A DNA stretch of 54,008 bases, from positions 1-54,008 of the forward strand of contig JAAFJB010000015.1 of the NCBI GenBank assembly GCA_013297995.1, given 5' to 3'. Of this stretch, positions 26,498-35,860 are shown piece by piece (the first letter of the stretch is position 1; the number at the start of each line of letters is the position of its first letter). The DNA comes from Chitinophagales bacterium (GTDB taxonomy: Bacteria > Bacteroidota > Bacteroidia > Chitinophagales > Chitinophagaceae). The notes below the pieces were generated by a model. That model had not been told where the DNA came from, ran no database searches, and saw nothing but the letters and a program-made list of their open reading frames with translations. The translations under genes were made by a program, and so were the position numbers.

Positions 26498-26630
26498 ATT
26501 GTTGTAATTATTCTCTGCATGGTTATTTCTTACCCTTTTATTCCAATAATATTATTGTAGAAGCTCAAGATTATTTTCATTCAATCTAGCTTTCTTCCAA
26601 AACATTATCTTTACCAAAATATACACCTCT

Positions 26631-27986
26631 ATGTGGAAGAATAATGTACTTGAAACCATCGGCAATACCCCATTGATTAAGCTCAATAAAGTGAGTAAAG
26701 ATATTCCGGGTACTATACTAGCCAAAGTAGATTATTTTAATCCAGGTAACTCTATTAAAGATAGAATGGCGTTGAAAATGGTGGAAGTTGCAGAGCAAGA
26801 GGGTAAACTAAAACCTGGTGGAACTATTATAGAAGGCACCAGTGGAAATACAGGTATGGGCTTGGCACTTGCCGCCTGTGTGAAAGGCTATAAATGTATT
26901 TTTGTAACCACCGATAAACAATCCAAAGAGAAAGCAGATATTTTAAAAGCCGTAGGTGCAGAAGTAATTGTTTGCCCCACCAATGTATTGCCAGAAGATC
27001 CTCGCAGTTATTACAGCGTGGCGAAACGATTGGGCAAAGAAATTCCCAATTCAATGTATATGAACCAGTATGATAATCTGGCGAATAGACAAGCTCATTA
27101 CGAAAGTACTGGCCCAGAAATTTGGGAACAGACTGAAGGAAAGATCACACATTTTGTTTGTACGGCTGGCACAGGTGGTACCATCACTGGTACAGCAAAG
27201 TATTTGAAAGAAAAAAATCCTGCTATTAAAGTGTGGGCCATTGATGTGTTCGGCTCACTGCTCACCAACTACTATAATACAGGTGAATTAGATATGAGTT
27301 TTGTACATCCCTATATCAGTGAAGGTTTTGGGGAAGACTTTCTTCCACAAAATTATGATATGAGTGTGATTGATCATTTTGAGCAGGTAACAGATAAGGA
27401 TGGAGCTGTAATGGCTAGAAAGATAGCTAAAGAAGAAGGGTTGTTTTGTGGATACAGTGCTGGTAGTTGTTTACAAGGATTAATTCAACTCAAAGATAGG
27501 CTTAGCAAAGACGATGTGGTTGTTTGTGTTTTCCACGATCATGGCAGTCGTTATATTGGAAAAATTTACAACGACCAATGGATGATGGAACGAGGATTTT
27601 TAGATGTAAAAACTTTTAAAGATATAGTTAATGGTCGCCATTCAAAGCGACTGGTTTCTGTTGAAAAAACAGCTACTGTATCAGAAGCTGTTGAGTTGAT
27701 GAAGAAATATGATATTGAACATATTCCAGTGATGACGAATAATGAATCAGTTGGTTCCGTAAGCGAAAGTGGTTTGTTCCAAAAAGTTTTTAGCAACCCC
27801 GCAATAAAGCATGCAAGCGTTGAAAGCGTTATGGAGCATGCATATCCTGTAGTTGATTTTGATACCGCGGTAGAAAGATTGGGAAGTTTAATAACCAAAG
27901 AAAATGGTGCTGTACTGGCCAAAGACGAAAAAAACGATTACCATATTGTTACCAAATATGATGTAATTCAAAGTCTTGCCAAATAG
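26631..27986 (+). CDS. PLP-dependent cysteine synthase / cystathionine beta-synthase with CBS domains
   Basis: 451 residues. The first 330 form a fold type II PLP enzyme: PLP lysine K43 in NSIKDRM, the phosphate loop 'EGTSGNTGMGLALA' (about 68-81) and 'TAGTGGTITGTAKYLKEKNP' (about 179-198). Residues about 340-451 are a pair of CBS domains ('ATVSEAVELMKKYDIEHIPV'). This architecture matches cystathionine beta-synthase-like proteins of Bacteroidota; cystathionine synthesis from homocysteine and serine, or cysteine synthesis, are both possible. The CBS pair would bind an adenosine ligand such as AdoMet. It stands alone, 133 nt after plsX. Confidence 0.88.
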   Translation: MWKNNVLETIGNTPLIKLNKVSKDIPGTILAKVDYFNPGNSIKDRMALKMVEVAEQEGKLKPGGTIIEGTSGNTGMGLALAACVKGYKCIFVTTDKQSKEKADILKAVGAEVIVCPTNVLPEDPRSYYSVAKRLGKEIPNSMYMNQYDNLANRQAHYESTGPEIWEQTEGKITHFVCTAGTGGTITGTAKYLKEKNPAIKVWAIDVFGSLLTNYYNTGELDMSFVHPYISEGFGEDFLPQNYDMSVIDHFEQVTDKDGAVMARKIAKEEGLFCGYSAGSCLQGLIQLKDRLSKDDVVVCVFHDHGSRYIGKIYNDQWMMERGFLDVKTFKDIVNGRHSKRLVSVEKTATVSEAVELMKKYDIEHIPVMTNNESVGSVSESGLFQKVFSNPAIKHASVESVMEHAYPVVDFDTAVERLGSLITKENGAVLAKDEKNDYHIVTKYDVIQSLAK

Positions 27987-28013
27987 TATTCTTTACATCA
28001 CCACAAAAAAATA

Positions 28014-29822
28014 TTATTGATCAGTAAGGGTTTTCATAAATGCAACAATTGATTTTTTTTCTTCACTTGTTAATACCAATGAATCAAAAGGCAGGGATTG
28101 AAATGGGAGGTTAATACCGATACCCACTCCCCCGCCAAGCTCATAAAATTTTACTACTTGATCTAAATTTTTATATACTCCATTATGCATATAAGGAGCT
28201 GTTTTATCTACATTTCTTAACGAAGGCGTTTTAAAAGCAAACATTAATTCATTCAACCGATTTAGTTTATACCTGCCAGAATCTTGGTCAATCACTGCGT
28301 TTTTCCAAGTTATTGAAGCTGGAACGCCAATTATTTCTGATTCTGACTTTGTATACCAAGGCGGTATATTTCCATTAAATAATGGAGCGAAGTGACAAGT
28401 TCCACATTTTGCTTTACCAGAAAAAATATTATACCCATCAATTTCTTCCTGATTCATAGCTGATTTATTGCCGCGCATATATTCATCAAAACGAGCTGAA
28501 AAACTATTTAAAGAACGGATATAGGCAGCCAGCGCATTTCTAATTTCAAAACCACCCAGTTCTTTCTTACCGAATGCTTTAATGGCATCTTTTTCATAAA
28601 TTTTTATTTTAGCAAAACGCTCGGCAATGGATGTAGATGACAAATTAAATTCTTCGGAATTGTTCATCACTTCATTTACTTGATCTTCTAATGTAGTGGA
28701 GCGCATATCATAAAACTGATTGCTTTGCAAAGCAGCATAAAAAAGTGTTGGTGTATTTCTTGCTAATTTTCCCCCATGAACAATATTACTCGCTTTGGTT
28801 AATCCATCGGTTAAGAATTTATTACTATTATGACAACTAGCGCAACTAATAGAATTGCTTTTGGATAGCGCAATCTCTGAAAACAGTTTTTTTCCCAATA
28901 CTATTTTTGCGGGCGATGAGGCTGAAACACTATAATTTGAATAATAGTCAGGATTGAATCCTTTTCCTTCCATCAACTGCTTTAACGATCCCTCAAATGG
29001 CTTTACAAAAGCACTATCCGCAGCGTCTTTTACAAAAGGCATTGATACCAAAGAATTGCTCAGTGGCATTAAATGATTTTGTAAAAAAAACATCCGATCA
29101 AATTGGTCAAAATTATGATTACCGTTTAAATAAATTTGGGCACTATTGAACTGCTTTTTTAATAGGTTGGTAATTTTATTTGCTGCAGTTTCTGCAGTGG
29201 TGTATTCATACAGAATAGACTCTACTCCATCCAAGGCAGCAAAAGATTCTTGTAAAGACCATTTGCTTAGGGGCGCATCCAATCCTGCTATTCCTAAAAC
29301 ACCTATTCTTATTATTTCATGTTGAAGCATTTCGTTTACATGCCGAGGAAGTATTTTTTGTGCAACAATATTCGTCTTTATAAATCGCAGGTCAGTTTGT
29401 AACACTTTAATTTCTTGGGAAAACAATTTGCGGGTTGAATCATTGAGTGTACTAAATAATATTTGTTCTAATACTTGAAAACCATGTGGCGGAAATACTT
29501 GGTTGTCATCTGTTTTAATATCAGGCAAAGCAGGCCCATTGATTCTTTTACTCATTCCTTGAAAATAATATTCCACCAAGGGTTCCACTTTTTTATATCG
29601 CAGCCTAGTCTTTAAAAATTGTTGCTTTAAATAAGCAATCGACTGGTTAGAAATATTCAGACTGTCTAAAACACCAAGTTCTGTAATTAATGAGTCCTGT
29701 TGTTTTTCAAACCATTGGTGTACTGCTTCATCGCCATTATTGGGGTTGGTTTGTTTGCAAGAAGTATAGATACATCCTACAACAAATAAAACAACCACTG
29801 AATAAGTACACCATTTTTTCAT
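28014..29822 (-). CDS. Di-haem cytochrome c peroxidase lipoprotein with imelysin-like N-terminal half
   Basis: 602 residues. A signal peptide with candidate lipobox cysteines at 17 (VVGC) and 22. Residues about 35-280 are helical and resemble imelysin-type domains ('KTRLRYKKVEPLVEYYF', 'GFQVLEQILFS'). Residues about 300-602 are a MauG/CcpA-type di-haem peroxidase with two CxxCH haem sites, CASCH (about 326-330) and CGTCH (about 471-475), plus the 'FKTPSLRNVDKTAPYMHNG' motif. It would reduce hydrogen peroxide outside the cytoplasm. Its neighbour upstream on the strand is a PhoX/DUF839 lipoprotein; a terminator-like hairpin separates them. Confidence 0.82.
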   Translation of the reverse strand: MKKWCTYSVVVLFVVGCIYTSCKQTNPNNGDEAVHQWFEKQQDSLITELGVLDSLNISNQSIAYLKQQFLKTRLRYKKVEPLVEYYFQGMSKRINGPALPDIKTDDNQVFPPHGFQVLEQILFSTLNDSTRKLFSQEIKVLQTDLRFIKTNIVAQKILPRHVNEMLQHEIIRIGVLGIAGLDAPLSKWSLQESFAALDGVESILYEYTTAETAANKITNLLKKQFNSAQIYLNGNHNFDQFDRMFFLQNHLMPLSNSLVSMPFVKDAADSAFVKPFEGSLKQLMEGKGFNPDYYSNYSVSASSPAKIVLGKKLFSEIALSKSNSISCASCHNSNKFLTDGLTKASNIVHGGKLARNTPTLFYAALQSNQFYDMRSTTLEDQVNEVMNNSEEFNLSSTSIAERFAKIKIYEKDAIKAFGKKELGGFEIRNALAAYIRSLNSFSARFDEYMRGNKSAMNQEEIDGYNIFSGKAKCGTCHFAPLFNGNIPPWYTKSESEIIGVPASITWKNAVIDQDSGRYKLNRLNELMFAFKTPSLRNVDKTAPYMHNGVYKNLDQVVKFYELGGGVGIGINLPFQSLPFDSLVLTSEEKKSIVAFMKTLTDQ

Positions 29823-29931
29823 GTGTTAATATTTATTTTTTAATGACCACATAGAATTTGCTAATTAACATTTCAGTTGGCAACAAATTCTTGTTATGGC
29901 TCATTTCATATCAAGCTATAGCTGGTAAAAC

Positions 29932-29968
29932 AAAAGAATGATCTCCTTGATTTCCAAAGAGATCATTC
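29932..29968 (-). terminator. Terminator of the PhoX/DUF839 gene
   Basis: On the minus strand GAATGATCTC pairs perfectly with GAGATCATTC (10 bp, 29936-29945 with 29959-29968) and is followed by TTTTG. It starts 20 nt past the stop codon of the gene at 29989. Confidence 0.75.
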
Positions 29969-29988
29969 AAAAAAAAATTAAAGAAAAA

Positions 29989-31410
29989 TTATTTAGGAAC
30001 GTTGGTAATAAGGAGGGTTTGACCACCAGATTTATATGGCTGTACAGAAGTTGCCCTACTAGGATTTAAAAACTTATCTCCTTCTACCCAAGAGTGTGAA
30101 TGAATATTAATGGTAAATGTTCCAGGCACTCCAATGATATCAGAAATATCAATCATTGCGCCATGTTCCCATAACCCAAAGCGTTGGTCGTTGGTTGGAT
30201 TGTATTTGGTTCCGCCCATAGACCTATTTTTTATATTCATGAAAGGCTTTTTGGTGCCAGTAGCAATATTGTACTGCCATATCCATGAATCGTGGGTTGC
30301 ACCAGGAAAAAACGAATCACCATCTTCTTGGATATAAACGAAATTATTGGTAACGCAAAGATTATCTGGATTAATAATGTCTTTTCCAGGATCATCAGCA
30401 CCATCTGCTACTACTTCTAGTTTTCCAGCAAGTGGATTATTGGCATCCATTCTTAGTCGATACATTCTACCCCAATATGTTTTTTCTGGAGACCCGCTTA
30501 CTCCAGTTGCAACAAAGTAAACTTCTCTGCTATTGGCTCCACTTCCTTTTCTATAATCTAAATCTTCCACTCTTGCAAATTGAATAGAACCCAAACTTGA
30601 GTTTAGATTTTCTATTTCAGTTCCAGTTAAGTTTTTAGCATTAGGCACTTCTACAAATTCAACATCATAAGAATTACCCTTAGTCATATTAGTTTCCACT
30701 TGATTTTTATTGGTTCTTCTCAATGCGTAGAGTAATCCATTGTTCAAATCACCAACGGTATTAGAAACATACAAATAAACTTGACCATTGCCGGCATCTT
30801 CACCTAGAATAATCACCGTTTTTCCAGGATATGCATCTTTGTGTAAAGGCACGGCATTTTCACCACTGAATTTTCCAAGCGCAGGTAATACCCTAGTCTT
30901 GTCTTTTGGTTGTGCTGTTCCAATGGGATTGATTGCATGCGTCATTGCATTTACATTGCTTTCACCTGTAGTTAAAAAAACAGGAGCTGGAAATCCATGT
31001 TCTTCTGGAGTAGCCAAAGAACCAGAACACAAGCGGAACATTCCGCCATCGGTATCAACAATATATTCGCCTTTAGTAGGATTTAATTGTTTATCTAAAT
31101 AAACCCTAGACACAGCCCAAGTATTTTCGTGGTTGGTAACCATAATATAACCAGAACCATCCGGATTTTTTAGAAACCCTTGTCCATCAGGAGCACCACC
31201 ATAAATAAAATTGGGCGATCCAGCAATGGTATCAGATGTACTAATAAGGGTGTTAACTCCAACTGCATTAAAGTCAGGGAACATTTCAATAAAAGCCGGA
31301 GCTGCTGATCGGTTCTTAAGCACTGGCTGATTAGGATCGGTAATAACATCCTTTTTTTTACAGCCATTTATGGCTACTACAAAAAGTAAAATGGGAAATA
31401 TTTTTTTCAT
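29989..31410 (-). CDS. PhoX/DUF839-family lipoprotein
   Basis: 473 residues, with a signal peptide and lipobox ending AINGC (Cys17), followed by a lysine run. The body is beta-rich and matches DUF839 (PhoX-like) propellers: 'GYIMVTNHENTWAVSRVYLD' near 107-126, 'GEDAGNGQVYLYVSNTVGDL' near 202-221 and 'NPDNLCVTNNFVYIQEDGDS' near 345-364. PhoX enzymes are calcium/iron alkaline phosphatases, but many DUF839 members are uncharacterised; I do not claim phosphatase activity here. It is a plausible partner of the peroxidase lipoprotein downstream. Confidence 0.72.
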   Translation of the reverse strand: MKKIFPILLFVVAINGCKKKDVITDPNQPVLKNRSAAPAFIEMFPDFNAVGVNTLISTSDTIAGSPNFIYGGAPDGQGFLKNPDGSGYIMVTNHENTWAVSRVYLDKQLNPTKGEYIVDTDGGMFRLCSGSLATPEEHGFPAPVFLTTGESNVNAMTHAINPIGTAQPKDKTRVLPALGKFSGENAVPLHKDAYPGKTVIILGEDAGNGQVYLYVSNTVGDLNNGLLYALRRTNKNQVETNMTKGNSYDVEFVEVPNAKNLTGTEIENLNSSLGSIQFARVEDLDYRKGSGANSREVYFVATGVSGSPEKTYWGRMYRLRMDANNPLAGKLEVVADGADDPGKDIINPDNLCVTNNFVYIQEDGDSFFPGATHDSWIWQYNIATGTKKPFMNIKNRSMGGTKYNPTNDQRFGLWEHGAMIDISDIIGVPGTFTINIHSHSWVEGDKFLNPSRATSVQPYKSGGQTLLITNVPK

Positions 31411-31603
31411 GGTTTCATTTTATAAGTGCAAAAGAAACGCACCTATATTACCATAACTTTAATTCAATGTGAATTTTTGGTTATACGTTATAGATTAACC
31501 AGAAAGTTAATATTATGATTACAATAAGATAATATTCACATATATCTATTCATTTCATTTGAAAATGAAACTATCTGCAATATTTTTTTCTTACCTTAGC
31601 AAC

Positions 31604-32671
31604 ATGAAAAAATACAGTTCAGGCGTTTTATACGGAAAAGAATTAGAGGCACTTTATAATGATGCCAAAAACAATCAATTTGCTTTACCAGCGGTGAATA
31701 CCATTGGTACAAATAATATTAATGCAACTTTGGAGACTGCGGCCAAAGTAAATTCCCCCGTAATTATTCAGTTCTCCAATGGTGGAGCCCAGTTTATTGC
31801 TGGTAAAGGAATGCCCAATGATGCTTTACAAGCTAATATTTCGGGTGGTATTTCGGGTGCTTTGCATATTCACAATGTTGCCAAATACTATGGGGTGCCT
31901 GTGGTATTGCATACAGATCATGCTTCTAAAAAATGGTTACCTTGGATCAGTGGTTTAATTGACGCTGGTGAAGCTTATTATAAAGCAAATAATCGTCCTT
32001 TATTTAGCTCGCATATGTTGGATCTTTCAGAAGAACCTATTGAAGAAAATATTGCCACTTCTGTTGAATTTTACAAGCGCATGGCTCCACTAGGCATGAG
32101 TATTGAAATTGAATTAGGAGTAACTGGAGGCGAGGAAGATGGCGTTGACAACAGCGGTATTGAAAACGACAAACTATACACCCAACCACAACACGTTGCT
32201 TATTCTTATACTGAATTAAGCAAAGTAGGTAACTTATTTACGGTTGCCGCTGCTTTCGGTAATGTACATGGTGTGTATAGTCCCGGTAACGTAGAATTAC
32301 GCCCAGAAATATTAAAGAACAGTCAAGACTTTATTCAAGCTGAATTTAAGACGGGGCCTAAGCCTGTATATTTTGTATTCCATGGTGGTAGTGGATCTCC
32401 TCAAAGTCAAATTAGAGAAGCCATTGGCTACGGTGCTATTAAAATGAATATTGATACCGATTTGCAATGGGCTTTCTGGGAGGGTGTTAAAGACTTCTAT
32501 AAAAAGAATGAAGCTTATTTGCAAGGCCAGTTGGGTAATCCAGAAGGTGCGGAAAAGCCAAATAAGAAATTCTATGACCCACGTGTATGGTTGCGTAAAG
32601 GGGAAGAAACTTTTTCAAAAAGACTTGAAATTGCTTTTGAAGACTTAAACTGTATCAATAGAAACGCTTAA
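31604..32671 (+). CDS. fbaA: Class II fructose-bisphosphate aldolase
   Basis: Splits fructose 1,6-bisphosphate into glyceraldehyde 3-phosphate and dihydroxyacetone phosphate using zinc. 355 residues from the ATG at 31604 (an ATG at 31559 would add a hydrophobic 15-residue lead not seen in the family). Zinc and catalytic residues lie in 'VVLHTDHASKKW' (about 101-112), 'GVTGGEEDGVDNS' and 'AFGNVHGVYSPGNV' (His ligand). The gene ends in a strong terminator at 32696-32733. Confidence 0.95.
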   Translation: MKKYSSGVLYGKELEALYNDAKNNQFALPAVNTIGTNNINATLETAAKVNSPVIIQFSNGGAQFIAGKGMPNDALQANISGGISGALHIHNVAKYYGVPVVLHTDHASKKWLPWISGLIDAGEAYYKANNRPLFSSHMLDLSEEPIEENIATSVEFYKRMAPLGMSIEIELGVTGGEEDGVDNSGIENDKLYTQPQHVAYSYTELSKVGNLFTVAAAFGNVHGVYSPGNVELRPEILKNSQDFIQAEFKTGPKPVYFVFHGGSGSPQSQIREAIGYGAIKMNIDTDLQWAFWEGVKDFYKKNEAYLQGQLGNPEGAEKPNKKFYDPRVWLRKGEETFSKRLEIAFEDLNCINRNA

Positions 32672-32695
32672 CTCAATCATTTAAATAAGCTTATT

Positions 32696-32733
32696 CCGCA
32701 GTATTACTCTAAAGTTTGCTGCGGTTTTTTTTT
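32696..32733 (+). terminator. Terminator of the aldolase gene
   Basis: CCGCAG (32696-32701) pairs with CTGCGG (32719-32724), followed by nine T (32725-32733). It starts 25 nt after the stop codon. Confidence 0.85.
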
Positions 32734-32860
32734 GTTTGATACGCAACCGACTGTTTCTTATTTTAACATTTTAATTTCTTATTGGCACGATCATTGTTTA
32801 TTTAAGCTTTTTTTAAGGTTAGATGGGAGGCCATTTAATTTAACCACTTAAACTAAGCTT

Positions 32861-34234
32861 ATGATTACCGTAATTATACCCGCATTGAACGAAGAATCTA
32901 CTATTGCCACTGTGGTTGAATTAGCCATTCATTCTGCTAATGTTTCCGAAGTGATTGTGATAGACGATAAGTCGATGGACAAAACCGTTGTTAATGCCGC
33001 CGCCGCTGGAGCAAAAGTAATTACCAGCACTAAATTAGGAAAAGGTGCTTCTATGAAAGATGGTGTTTTGCTTGCTCAGCATGAGATTATAGTATTCTTA
33101 GATGCAGACATCACTACTTATCAATCTGATATTATCAGCCTACTTACTAGTCCATTAATTGCCAACGAAGCTGATTTTATAAAATCATTTTTCACACGCC
33201 AAGCTGGTCGCGTTACTGAATTAGTAGCCAAACCATTACTGGCTTTGCTAAACCCAGATTTTCCCAATTTCCAGCAACCACTAAGTGGTATGATTGCTGG
33301 AAAAAAATCTTTACTTAGCCAATGCGAATTTGAAGAAGGTTATGGAGTTGATATTGGTATTTTAATGGATATGCACCAATTGAATGCCCGTATAAAAGAA
33401 GTAAATATTGGCAATATTGAGAATCGTATGCAACAATTAGATCAGTTGGGGAAAATGTCGAGAGAAGTTGCCAAAACCATCATTAAAAAATCGGTGGGCA
33501 TGAGTCCCCAAAACTTAGAGACTTTCGAAAATATACAGGTAGTAAGGGAACAGATGGAATTTGCCATTAGGGACAGTTTATTGTCGCTAAAAAAAATTGC
33601 TGTATTCGATATGGATCATACGCTTTTACGCGCAAGTTTCATTCATACCTGTGCAGAACAGTTTGACTTTAAAAATGAACTGATTCAAATTGTAACCAGT
33701 AATGGGAATCCATTTGTAAGAACCAAAATGATTGCAAAGCTATTAAAAGGCAAAAGCATTAGTGATTTGCTAGCTATTGTTGACGGCATTCCAATTACAC
33801 CCAATCTTGCAGAAATCATATTGCTCTTAAAAGAAAATGGATATATTGTTGGTATTATAAGTGATAGTTATGATTGTATAACCAATCACCTGAAAAATAA
33901 ATTTGGATTTGATTTTACCATTGCCAATGAACTTGAATTTTCTAGAAGTATTGCAACAGGTGAGGTAAAAATACCTTCTTTGTTCATGCAAAATGAATTG
34001 AGTTTATGCAAGCATGATTTTTGTAAATTAAATGCTTTGGTAGCAGTATGCGATAAATACCAAGTTGACTTTAAAAATACGATGTACACGGGTGATGGTG
34101 AGAATGATATTTGTTGCGTAAAAACCGCAGGTATTGGTATTTCTTTTTGTTCTACAAATGGTTATTTAGATGCTGTAGCAGATTTTACCATCAAAGAACC
34201 TGACTTTGCTTTACTCAATTCCATTATTTTATAA
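32861..34234 (+). CDS. GT81 (GpgS-like) glycosyltransferase fused to a HAD-IB phosphatase
   Basis: 457 residues in two enzymes. Residues 1-210 are a GT-A glycosyltransferase: 'VIIPALNEESTIATVV' at the start, metal-binding DAD at 81-83, then GRVTE (116-120), QPLSG (139-143) and GYGVDIG (160-166). That set is the signature of glucosyl-3-phosphoglycerate synthases and related mannosyl enzymes (GT81). Residues 245-457 are a SerB-like HAD-IB phosphatase with the nucleophile motif DMD (250-252) in 'AVFDMDHTLL' and the acidic GDGEND near 409. The pairing suggests that one protein makes a glycosyl-phosphoglycerate and removes its phosphate, giving a compatible solute or a precursor. The product is inference. 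The gene stands alone. Confidence 0.78.
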   Translation: MITVIIPALNEESTIATVVELAIHSANVSEVIVIDDKSMDKTVVNAAAAGAKVITSTKLGKGASMKDGVLLAQHEIIVFLDADITTYQSDIISLLTSPLIANEADFIKSFFTRQAGRVTELVAKPLLALLNPDFPNFQQPLSGMIAGKKSLLSQCEFEEGYGVDIGILMDMHQLNARIKEVNIGNIENRMQQLDQLGKMSREVAKTIIKKSVGMSPQNLETFENIQVVREQMEFAIRDSLLSLKKIAVFDMDHTLLRASFIHTCAEQFDFKNELIQIVTSNGNPFVRTKMIAKLLKGKSISDLLAIVDGIPITPNLAEIILLLKENGYIVGIISDSYDCITNHLKNKFGFDFTIANELEFSRSIATGEVKIPSLFMQNELSLCKHDFCKLNALVAVCDKYQVDFKNTMYTGDGENDICCVKTAGIGISFCSTNGYLDAVADFTIKEPDFALLNSIIL

Positions 34235-34241
34235 AGTAACC

Positions 34242-35282
34242 CTATTCAATTACCTCATAAAGGTTTACGGAAAGCTGCTTGTTTTTAAGCGGATGTTGGC
34301 CTATGCTTTTGCACGAAAATGAATTTTTTACTTTTTCAAAAGCAGATTCGGGAATTAGTATTTGTCCCGCACTTGCCACGGACTGTAATCGTGCAGCAGT
34401 ATTCACTACGTCTCCTACTACCGTATAATCTAACCTGCGTAAAGTACTTGAACCAATATTACCAGAAATTAATTCGCCGCTATTAATGCCAATTGAAAGC
34501 GCTGGTTTATAGTTAACAGATTCATTAATATTTGGCAAACTATTAATATGCGTTCTAAGTGATAAACAGGCATCAATGGCTCTGTCTAAATGATACTCGC
34601 CTCTAAATACAGCCAAAATAGCATCTCCAATAAATTTATCAATATAACCCTTCTGTGCAATAATTTCTTTTACCATCACATCAAAATAAGTATTGAGCAT
34701 AAACACTACGGTATCTGCTGGTTGAGTTTCTGTAATGGAAGTAAAGCCACAAATATCAATAAATACAACGGTTGCATCTACTGTTTCATTAACCATGAGC
34801 GACTCTTCAAATGATTTTGTGCCCATAAAATGGAGGACAGAAGCATCCACATACATTTTAAGAATATTGTTTTCTTTTATTGCGAGTAATGTATCTTTTA
34901 TTTGCTGAACGTGTTTAAGGGTTTTTTCAATAGTAAGTTCAAGATCTTCGAAATTAACAGGCTTACAAACAAAATCGAATGCGCCCCTGTTCATGGCAGT
35001 CCTTATATTATCCATATCACCGTAAGCGGAAACCATTACAGTTTTAAGCAATGGGTACACATCATTCAGTTCACTCAACAGGGTTAATCCATCCATTTCT
35101 GGCATATTGATATCACTTAGCACCATATCAATATCGAAGTTGTTGCGTATTTTTTCTAGTGCATCATTGCCATTTAGTGCAAAAATAAATTCGTATTGCT
35201 TTTCCCGAATTTGTTTCCTGAACTTTTGTTTGATGAGGGTTTCTAAATCCATCTCATCATCGGCTACTAATATTTTAGTCAT
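34242..35282 (-). CDS. Response regulator with class III adenylate cyclase output
   Basis: 346 residues. Receiver domain at 1-125 with phospho-acceptor D57 (LSDINMPEMDG) and the switch threonine/lysine positions (VSAYGD; CKPVNF). After a short helical linker, residues about 160-346 form a class III nucleotide cyclase: metal Asp in 'FIDICGFTSITE', second Asp and the adenine-selecting Lys in 'YIDKFIGDAILAVF', and transition-state residues in 'VVGDVVNTAARLQS'. The residue choice favours ATP, so cAMP is the likely product. It is the last gene of the array, 2 nt after the lone receiver, and the most likely output of the kinases upstream. Confidence 0.88.
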   Translation of the reverse strand: MTKILVADDEMDLETLIKQKFRKQIREKQYEFIFALNGNDALEKIRNNFDIDMVLSDINMPEMDGLTLLSELNDVYPLLKTVMVSAYGDMDNIRTAMNRGAFDFVCKPVNFEDLELTIEKTLKHVQQIKDTLLAIKENNILKMYVDASVLHFMGTKSFEESLMVNETVDATVVFIDICGFTSITETQPADTVVFMLNTYFDVMVKEIIAQKGYIDKFIGDAILAVFRGEYHLDRAIDACLSLRTHINSLPNINESVNYKPALSIGINSGELISGNIGSSTLRRLDYTVVGDVVNTAARLQSVASAGQILIPESAFEKVKNSFSCKSIGQHPLKNKQLSVNLYEVIE

Positions 35283-35284
35283 GG

Positions 35285-35656
35285 TTAATGGATATGGAGT
35301 TTTGCTTTTAATTGAATAAAATCAACAGGCTTGGTTAAAAAGTCATCTGCCCCTAATTGCATGGCTTGATGGTGATTTTCGGCATCGCCATAAGCAGTAA
35401 TCATCATAACAATTGGAGGTGGGGCATTGTATTGTATTTTTATTCTCCTCAGTAACTCTAAGCCACTCATACCAGGCATATTAATATCAGAAAGAATTAA
35501 AACTGCTTCATGATCGTTGTTTTTCATGAATTCTAAGGCTTCTTCACCAGAATTGGCAAAAGCAAAAATCACCGTCCCTTCTTTTATTTCTTTCCTAAAC
35601 TTTTGCTCAAACAAAATTTTCATGTCTTGTTCGTCGTCTACAACTAGTATATTCAT
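35285..35656 (-). CDS. Single-domain response regulator
   Basis: 123 residues, receiver domain only. DD at 7-8, phospho-acceptor D57 in LSDINMPGMSG, switch Thr in MITAYGD and Lys in TKPVDF are all present. It is a close paralogue of the receiver of the following cyclase gene (shared EQKFRKEI / KQKFRKQI region and D57). Without an output domain it may shuttle phosphate or bind a partner. It lies 36 nt after the Bro-N remnant. Confidence 0.9.
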   Translation of the reverse strand: MNILVVDDEQDMKILFEQKFRKEIKEGTVIFAFANSGEEALEFMKNNDHEAVLILSDINMPGMSGLELLRRIKIQYNAPPPIVMMITAYGDAENHHQAMQLGADDFLTKPVDFIQLKAKLHIH

Positions 35657-35692
35657 ATTATTTTATAAAAAGCAAATTTATTGCATTTACAA

Positions 35693-35857
35693 CTAATTAC
35701 CATCAGCGGCTTTCATTTTGAACCAATAATCCCTTGGGTTAGAACTGTTGGTTAAAATAGCAATGACATCAATAACAGAAAAATACCATTTCTTTTCTTT
35801 TTCATCCCAATATGTGCTCACTTTTTCTTGCTCAAACAGCTTTAATTCGTCTCTCAT
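35693..35857 (-). pseudogene. Remnant of a Bro-N gene (54 codons)
   Basis: Too short to be listed by most gene finders. An open frame from the ATG at 35857 to TAG at 35693 encodes 54 residues that match the first 80 or so of the Bro-N protein at 43540: compare MRDELKLFEQEKV with MKNAIKLFEQQKV, then a shared 'KWYFSVIDVIAILT' region and NSSNPRDYWFKMK. After KMK the remnant jumps to AADGN and stops, whereas the intact copy has about 21 more residues before a second KMK and ATDGK. It follows the stop of the kinase at 35861 by 3 nt. It may still be translated. Confidence 0.75.
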
Positions 35858-35860
35858 TGC

